This document shows, one piece after another, positions 55,511-64,000 of a stretch of DNA of 64,000 bases. Origin of the DNA: Trichuris trichiura. Its lineage: Eukaryota > Nematoda > Enoplea > Trichinellida > Trichuridae. How positions within the stretch are numbered: position 1 is the stretch's first letter; every line of letters begins with the position of its first letter. Below the pieces are notes generated by a model. It was not told the DNA's origin, made no database searches, and saw only the letters and a list, made by a program, of their open reading frames with translations. Position numbers and translations under genes: made by a program. Location: positions 1,612,001-1,676,000 of the forward strand of contig JBAJFE010000062.1 in the NCBI GenBank assembly GCA_037903355.1, read 5' to 3'.

Positions 55511-58500
55511 GAATAATTAGCTGTTATCCATTAGCTCATTCAAGCTCAATTTATCTCGACGCTGTACAGAGGGTAACTCGCACGAGACTAAACAAAGTTT
55601 GCACGGCTAAATGCAAGTCACCTTTTAGGAACATCATGAAAAGCCCTATTCTTCCGTATGAAATGTAGCAGACGTGCTGTTTGTCTTCTCTGCGACGTCG
55701 CTAAACGTCACAAATTCAATTTATCGGCCAGCAATGGTCACAGTTTGGGGTAACGTCCATTGACCATCCCGTCAGGAGATCAGTTATAGCTGATAAACAT
55801 TGTTCTTTTCAACTGAACTCTCTACGTGATGGTTACAACTTGATCTGTGCGAAGAAAGGGATATTTTCTATTTGTCACAGAAAGCCGCTGTCAGCGTGTA
55901 AAGCAAGTCCAGCCTTGGCAGCATGCAAACCAAGTGGATTAATATTTTGCCAAGTATTTGGGAGATCCGCTCATCCAAGAGCTCATTGTGAACATTTAAG
56001 CGACATTGATCATGCAATAGCTTAATTACAACCTTCACTATTAATAATACAAAAATGCATAGGCAAAATACATACCCAGTTACAAAGATAAAAATTTTTG
56101 CGTCGCAGGTAAATTTAAAAGTTAACGTTCAAAAGCTACTTAAATCTATTTTGTCAAAATTCGTCTTATTCAAAGCCCATTTTCCAAGATCAAGTAAAAG
56201 TATTTGAGAAAGCCTTTTAAAATTGAACACTGCGATGAAGAAAAGCTAACTGCCAAAAGAACGCATTATGAGGTTTATCGATGATTGCTGCGAGTGGTCG
56301 TTCACTGTCACTAACGAATACCAAAAGTTCATTGCAAACTTAGGCGCCGGAAAAAAGTAAAGCACCGTTGTGTAAGAAAAACATTGGCGCGTCGGTGGCG
56401 GTGACATGCCAGAATAAGCTCAAACAAGAGAAGCAGATGAACTTCTAAAAGTGGCGATGCCGCACGCTAGCCGGAATAAAGTGCACATAAGTTTACCTCA
56501 CCTCCACCGTCGTCAAGACATTTCTAATCATTAGTACTTACTGTTGCGTGTCTTCAGACTAGAAAAGTCGTTGAAAGAAACGGATGTAACTCTTTTGTTG
56601 ATTTTTAAAAGGATTTAATTGCTCAGAATGAGATGTGGCGCTAAGGTAGATTGCTACGTTCTTACCAATATTCTTACCACTGCCATATTTGCCGTCTTCC
56701 TCACGCGCTGTTGTACCGTAAAATTATTTTTTCCGGTTTGATAAATAATGCATAATTTCATGCCGCCGTTTGAAGGAGAGCAGATAGTAATCGATTCGAA
56801 ATGCCGTAGCTGCTAAACAGTGCCGTATAATCCATTCCATCTATAGCGATGGTCGTAAGACTCGATCAGGCCGCTAGCGGTGTTAGTTGCAGGTCTAAAA
56901 AGTTAACGACCTCAAATTGAAAGTGTGCTCAGCATGACTGCGATAAAGGAAAGCGTTGATTAGCCCATGGAGAGACGCCTGGCACATAAGTACCGTGATA
57001 ATTATGGACAAGGATGCTCTCTGGGTAAATAACTTACCAAAAAAGGCGTTGTCAACGCGACTTGTTTGATGGCTCACTGCTACTTTATAATTACTGAAAA
57101 TATCAGTCAGCACAACCGATAAACGTGGACATTCATACACCAGCAGCTTCAGGAGATGAGCAATAAATGATGCAGTCCGCTTGGGAATTTTTATTGCAGA
57201 AAAGGCTAAATGGAAGCCGGAACTTATGCTTAAACTCGACTACAATATGAGGTTACCTTTCGTGGAAGAATTCGCTTCAGCGAATTGTGAACTTTGGCTA
57301 ATTCATACTTTGCTAAAATCACTTCAACAAAAAGTTTTCGTGCAGCAATTTCATTCATCTATTTTTGTACGGTTAAATGGGGACTTAGAAAATGTAGGAC
57401 CCAAAAAAGGCAGTCACGCGTAGTTTTTGCCAGCTCCATTTTCGTCGGCGTTTTTACTGCGCTTCCTAATGATTACAGTTTTGTATTGGTCAAGATAAAA
57501 CTGCTATCAATGGCACAATACAAAACCAGTTTAGCGACCTACTACATCGTTATCCGAGTCGTAAATCAGCGGATAGCCTCTCCTAGGACGCCTATTCATC
57601 ATTGTTCAAAATGATGAAAGATTTTAAAAGGAGTGGGAATGCGACGGGAAGGTTAGAGCGTGACTAATCGACCATTACCAAAAACAATGGACACATTGGT
57701 CATCCTGAAATAAGAGACCGGAAAAATCGTTACGTGTAATGCTGTACTGGTTCACGCGCACTATGCGAATAGTAATTATGAATTATTCAAAAGGTGCCAT
57801 TGCAAGCGCAATTCTACTGTCACCTTTGTCGCTGCACACTCACTTGTCTTAACGCCATTGAACTTTGCGGAGCATTACAATCAATTTATTCTCGTTTGCT
57901 CTAAGTCAAGCTGACGGCGTTTTATCCCATTCCTTCGGCAGATACTCACGAATGGTTAGACAACGTACTCGACTTAAACGTTGAACTTTCAATGTTTGAA
58001 AGCTAATGACCTCACCTTGCAGATTTTCTCGCACCTTTCAGTGTTGTCCAGTAATTATACAAAATCTTTAACCTGACGCAGGTGTAAGTTTAAGTCGGAA
58101 CTTTGAACAATCTTTGTTATGAGCTATTGCCTTTTACAAATAAGTTGAGTACTACGAATCAATCAAGCTAACTATTAGGGAATTGAGTTATCGAAAGGTG
58201 CTAAGCAAAAGTGCACATTTTATAGCGTCAAATATTGCTTTACGTCCAGCCGCTAACCTTATCATTGGAATATCGATGCTATCGGCTGACGTGCGAAAAA
58301 TTTGAAAATTGCTGTATGGGAACCCGTTTTTGGTAATTGTTCCGTGATCGCAAGTGGCTGCATTTTAAAACATTTTGCTAAGCTCTTTTCCAGAAAGTAT
58401 TGACAAGCTGCTCTGTTATACTTTGGCGAATAGAGGATATTTCACCAGCGAAGTTTAAGGTGCGCATAGTTGAAGTTTACGTTCATTTGCCATCACCCAT

Positions 58501-61500
58501 CCGTTAAGACTTGTAGCTCATGCATTTAAGAGGCTTCACGACTGATCAATCTCATGGTGCCAAAATCGAGACAGCAACTACATTAGTCGCTTACTCGTTG
58601 AACACGTGACATCCAACGAGCTGACTTCCCGTTTGAGTAATCACTCTTTGCTTAAAGATTGGCAGTTCACAATTTCTTTAGTTTGCACGAAGTAAAGACC
58701 ACCTGATTTTTGCACTCGACCCGGCAGATCGCTTAGTGAATGAGTAGTTCACGTGTACAGTTATCAGTTAGGCATTGTTTGCCTAACCTACATGACGGTT
58801 TATTCCTAAAGTTATTGGAAATTCTCTACTGCCTTTCGCGTAGTTTTAGCACAAGTTCTTTTTCTTTCAGCCACAACTTTTCTTGCCAACGTGAACTGAT
58901 TTTGCTGTTGTTTAACGGGTTCATACGTCAATAAAAAGCAAAGCTTCAGTAAAGCTCGAGGTTAATAACCCAATGTAAATTGCGGCACTTTTGATTCACC
59001 AGCCCTTCAGACTTTCAAATGGTCAGCAAGCATTCTAGTTTTGTACGTTTATCGCAGAATGAAGCTGATTAGTAGTCAACGATCTGGCCATCTGCTGTTT
59101 CTCACGTAAACTGAGATAGGAGATCCGTTCGCTTGAAGCAGAAATGGCTGGATGCAGTTTCACTCTTTTCCATCAGTGCAAAATAAGTAGGTTCGTCAAA
59201 CTGGATAAATCAATCATGGCAACGTCTTCCTTTGATGCTTCTTTCCAATCAGCACTCAATAGGCTGAAGTTTTGTTGAAGATGTGGAAAATATGGTAAAG
59301 CGTGGAAGGGTAATATCTTTTGATTTCGAAGGATAAGATATTTTCCATTTTGGAGTTCTATGCAAGAAGCAGAACTTTATAGGTAGCAGCTGAATGCATT
59401 TTTGCACATTGAAAATGTAAGCGCAGCTAATTTCGGCTTATTAACGTTCTGATTCTGCATCATGTGAAATGGTTTCTGTCGAAACCGTTAACTAGGATCA
59501 AATTAACTGAAGACCTAAATATGGACAGAATTTGCAGACGACCCTTCATTCTCTGGACTAACTCACTTTTGAACGGTTGCACTTGAAAGTTGAAATCCGT
59601 TTTATCATTAGCTATTAATATTAATGATTAGGGCTGTCAGTAGTCGCCCTTCCAGGTGCAAAATTCTGAGCAAAATAATATGAGCACATCACAGATGGGA
59701 TAGCAGAGGTCAAATGATGCTGCCGCGCTGCAACTGGCATTTAATCGAGGAGAACAGTGCAGCGGAAGAATTAGGAGGCCTACGTGATAGTACGATTTCT
59801 GCATGCCCCTTTTCAATACTTTTTTGCCTGTAGTTGTAAAATAATCAGTTTTTTCATCTGAGACGATTCATCAAGCATTCTTCGTATCACAACCGCGCAT
59901 AAATGAAAGAGATCAAATTCCTGTCAAAGTTTGTCATAAACATTACCAGATAATAGTGGGTGCATACTGAGGCCGTAAATTTTCGTTCCCATTCCTTAAT
60001 GGCAAAATGCTGCCCACGGAGGAGCTTGGCACTTTGTTAAGTCACGCTTTCTCAGCCTCAATTTCTAGGCAGCTCATCTTTGTGTCCAATTGCAAGTCAA
60101 GATCAATTACTACTCTTTGAAAGCTTCTAAGCAGTCATTCCGCCCAGCACTTTTAGAGTCCTATTCACTATTCTCGTCTGGGCAGGATAATGTGTTTGCT
60201 CGAACTTACTACTTCCGTCATGAACAAGTCAGACAGCCTTTCTTAATATTTCCATATACAAGGAGCAGGATTGCAAGTGAGCTTGCTTTGTGAATCTCTT
60301 TCTAACATAAAAATTTGAAGAATAATTTCACAATAAGCAGTTTCTCCGGTTATTATGAAGTAACAGTTCTTTCCAGTTTTAAAAACGTCTTTAATTATAA
60401 GCAGAAACATGATTTCTTAGGCGCATAAAGATTTTGCAATTTCTTTATTTGCGGCAGGACAAAATCAAGAGGTTTCATGCCCAAACATTTCTGCAAATAC
60501 TTCTGAGCTGCACAAGATGCCTGAAAACGAGAGTTTGCATTTATCATACGAACAAAAGATCCTTAAAGCTTTTCCGTGTAATCTGGCGGAACGCTAAAAG
60601 CCTGCTTGATGTTTTCCAATGCATTAACGAGCAACCGGTCGATCTGAGACCTATAAACTGCAAACGACAGAATACGCTTTTCTTAGTCGACATTATATTC
60701 TTCAGTTTAAGTTTGTTCTCTTGATTAAGTATTTAAACGTAATTTCGCCCTTGTGGGCACGAAATGTGTGATATGCAAAGCAACTAACCTTAAAACAAGA
60801 CCAAAGGGGTCTTATTTCTGACTTCTGTTTTTCGCTTTCCTTTTTCTTACTGAGATATGGTTACGTAAACTGACTCCGTAGGGTGCGTAGTGAATAGTTC
60901 ATGTCCCTTCGAAGCATTTGTCTGAAAAAGTTTGCTCTCCTTGTGCTGATGCCTCAGTGAGGCTTGCGACAAAGCAATCAAAAGTCGGTACGGTAGTTTA
61001 ACGGGGCGTTAAAACAGTGTACACAAGATAATTATTTTCAGCCGTATGTTCACCGGCATACTATTAGCATATGCGCTGTGGAAATTTCTGTACTTTCGAG
61101 GAACATACGAGGTGATCGCGCTCTTACACTTGGTAACTGTTTTCATTTGTTCAGCACCTACACAATCCTTTTTTCCGTATGAACATTCGGTCAATGGAAA
61201 CAGCTATGTAACGTCATTTGTTTACCTCGAACCGTTTCTCGCCGCTGAAAGCTCAATATTTTTGTTAACAACACTACTGCTTTAGTTAGACGGTTTGAGC
61301 AACTTTTCTCAGAACTTATCTTCTATAAATGATGTGAATATGCTTGTTCAACTTCGATGGAACATTCGACACCACACTGTTTCCAGCCTTTTACTTTAAA
61401 AAATCATTTTAGTTTTCCGCAAGTGAAGCTATTTCGTAATTCTTTTACTATAAATTCTTTCCAATTAGAAATTACTTTTAAAAGCTTAATTACATTCTCT

Positions 61501-64000
61501 TCAGCACGCTAACTGGGCAAAGAAAAAGAAAAACTTTTGAAAACTAAATAAGTGCTATTTTTTCTCAGCTTTTCATTGCAATGTGGCACTTTGAAATCAT
61601 CTCCTGAGAAAGCACTGTTTAGAATAAGAAGCGCTGTCCAATGGGCCAAGAGTTCTTCTGACTAAAATGCTGCGTATACTAAAAACTGTAGAATGGTTTA
61701 TCTGCTTTTTGAACGTAACTGACGAATAACATGTAATAAATTTGAGAAAGACTATGACAATTTCTTGCTAAAGATAAGCAAAAAATTAAGGCAAGTGTAA
61801 TAGAAAACATGGGACAAATACTTTTCCCGTTTGGCAGGTGCCAGTTATTATGCATAGAGTAAAAAAACTTTTCGTTGTATATGCCAGTTCATAAATCTTT
61901 TGCAAATCAGAGCTTATCTGTAGAACGGAATAAGAAATATGCCAACAAATGACAGGAGCTTTTACAGTTTGTAATCATACGCCTAGCGGCTACTGCGCTT
62001 GCGTGAGATTGATCTTTTGCCATTTTAAAAGAATGAGTTGGAAAACTGAACATGGCTTTCATGCACACTTCGATTCAGGTTCCGTGAAAGCGGAAAATGA
62101 AAATAAACTTAACAACTACCTCTGTTTGTCAGTGGCAATTCGTTATGAATATTCAATAAGGAGGGGGCTAAAAGGTTGCAAAATATAAGTGCTTTTGCTG
62201 CTCCATATTTTCCATTATTAAGTCAAAATATTATATAATCCTCAACTCAACTGAGGCACAGCAGGTTCGAAAGGCTATATTTTTGCTGCGTAAAAAGGGT
62301 TTCTGATTTTGCTCCTCAGCAAAGCAGTAATTAATTAATGCTAGTTTTTCGCAAGAATGATGAAGCCGCCGGCCCTCACCTGCTAATTAAGAACTGATTG
62401 GCAAGTTCATACTGTGCTCTGCTTGTGAGTTTTTTCAATCCGTTGCTACTCAGAGCCATAACTAGCATGATGTATTAATAGTAAGCTTTCATTGTCACCT
62501 ATCAGCTAACCAATGGTTTACATACTCAGTTTTTCTTGCATTACTGTGGTAACAGCAAACTAAAGCTTCCTCGTTGCGTGATCTATGCAACCACGTGCAA
62601 AAGGCTTCTACTCAAAATGCAAACAATGAGATATGTTTTAGATGGTTATTCTGTGATGTCTTATTGTTCGTGGAATATATATATATATATACACGGCAAG
62701 CGGCTTTGCTAATCAACAATGAAGAGAACTTTTACTCAGCATTTTATTATGGATTCTAAAAATTCTAAAAATCATATAAGAGCTATAACATTCGGAGCTA
62801 CGCTTAAAGTCATTCTAAACTTTCATGGAAAGAGGTTCATACTGCTGCATGAACGGCAGAAATAGAGTACCATTCCCCGGATATAATTAGGAGGTTGTCC
62901 TTTTCCTTAACTTTTCTTAAGTCCAGCTAAGTTTAAAGTCTCATAATCTTCTCACATTTTAGTTTTCACAGAATAAGCACTTTAATAGACCGTTTTTATA
63001 AAGTGCTTTTAAGCAGACGTATCGTCTCATGGGCCAGTAAGTTTTCAGCACTGGTAAACAATACTAACAAACACAGAGGAGCTCCATTTTTTACTTATAT
63101 ATTTTAAACCTCTTTGTTAACATATCTGAAGGATTATAAATAGTTTGTAAATTATTTCGCTAACTTTGCTCTGATGCAGGACTCTGATTACTGATTCAGT
63201 AAGATTGGCATTCACAGAGGCTCAAGAGATTCTGATGACACTTGTACATAAAATTTAGGCACTTTGCATTTACGCATTTCCCTATTCTAACGTTGGCCCA
63301 AATGCGGCATAAAAATTGTCAATTGAATTCTTATCATTCTTCCTCAAAAAAACTAAACTTTGCTTGTCCTCGAATTGACCAGGTCACTGTTAAGCCTGGG
63401 CAACAAATATACTCTTGATGAAGGGCACTTCGTCGATAAGCGAAATCCAAATTAGGCTGGTGTTCAGTGAGAGTCTATCTAGAAATTTCGTTGACGAAAA
63501 ATCGCTGGCTAGGCCACTTGAATTCTTAATTTGTTGCTCAGGAAATCCATTGCCTGAATTGATTTTGCGGGCGCGAAAAAGTGAATCAAAAAACCAGACA
63601 GCTCAGCGATTAGACTGACAGAATTTGTGAACTAATACCGGAGATGGCAAGCAATCACGAAGGCCGCGTGTTGCTGACATTTTCCAGGCGCGCGTTCCTC
63701 TGTTACCGCCGCGTAGAACTGTAGACGATAGGCTGACTGCGAAATAAGCCATCTTGTTCAACCTCATTTTAATGAGCATCATGCTGAGAAATGCTGGCAG
63801 CAAAAGTTCACTTCAATGCACTATTGATCTGTGTAGATTTGTGCAATCAATCGTTCATTGTCTCTTTTGGGCACGGCTATCATTCGGCCATCACGACTCG
63901 ATCAGTTGCGACCAAGGAATTAGTGCTTGATTAAAATAATTGTTATCTCAATCCGGTGGCACAAAGTTCATAGGATAACAATTTAACCTTACTAAATTTG
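55511..64000. other. Gene-poor distal region
   Basis: About 8.5 kb of AT-rich DNA with frames below about 110 codons, none with motifs. An (AT)n run of about 16 bases lies at 62675-62691. No RNA gene, LTR or long inverted repeat seen. Confidence 0.4.

Noticed and set aside
1..64000. CRISPR array, bacterial operon or viral genome
   Set aside because: Spliced genes, class II tRNAs and eukaryotic transposons show this is animal nuclear DNA. No regularly spaced direct repeats were seen.

Overview
This looks like a window of animal nuclear genome. The genes are split by many short GT-AG introns (mostly about 43-65 bp), some genes almost touch, and TTAGGC-like motifs occur. That combination recalls a nematode, but I cannot name the species. 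The window is AT-rich by eye.

Region 1, about 1-16.5 kb, is gene-dense. In order it holds: the C-terminal end of an Spb1/FTSJ3 rRNA methyltransferase gene (+); a complete two-exon syntaxin-16 gene (-) with a degenerate Tigger/pogo transposon in its only coding intron; a THAP-domain gene (+); poorly resolved coding fragments; a small predicted membrane-protein gene (+, COX6C-like at best); and, 39 bp further on, a complete 16-exon SLX4 gene (+). I rebuilt exon phases by hand for SLX4, STX16, FTSJ3 and LUC7L, and they close without frame conflicts.

Region 2, about 16.5-26 kb, has one tRNA-Ser(GCT), six tRNA-Ser(AGA) copies and a 3.15 kb Ty3/gypsy LTR element. The element has LTRs identical by eye, a 5 bp target duplication and one open Gag-Pol frame from which reverse transcriptase and most of RNase H are missing. 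Several tRNA copies sit in locally duplicated flanking sequence.

Region 3, about 26.9-39.7 kb, holds RAB3GAP1 (-, many exons), a small unknown gene starting 27 bp away on the other strand, and a complete LUC7-like splicing-factor gene (-). The last long intron of LUC7L contains a second, full-length Tigger-like element whose transposase frame is open but has an altered catalytic residue.

Region 4, about 40-64 kb, looks gene-poor. It has a broken hAT transposase, a 127 bp TA-flanked hairpin MITE and otherwise only short, unconvincing open frames.

The host genes recognised are housekeeping: ribosome biogenesis, endosome-Golgi SNARE fusion, Rab GTPase activation, DNA repair scaffolding and splicing. 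They do not form one pathway. The most unusual features are the reverse-transcriptase-less but structurally fresh LTR element, the serine tRNA cluster, and the two Tigger elements in host introns.
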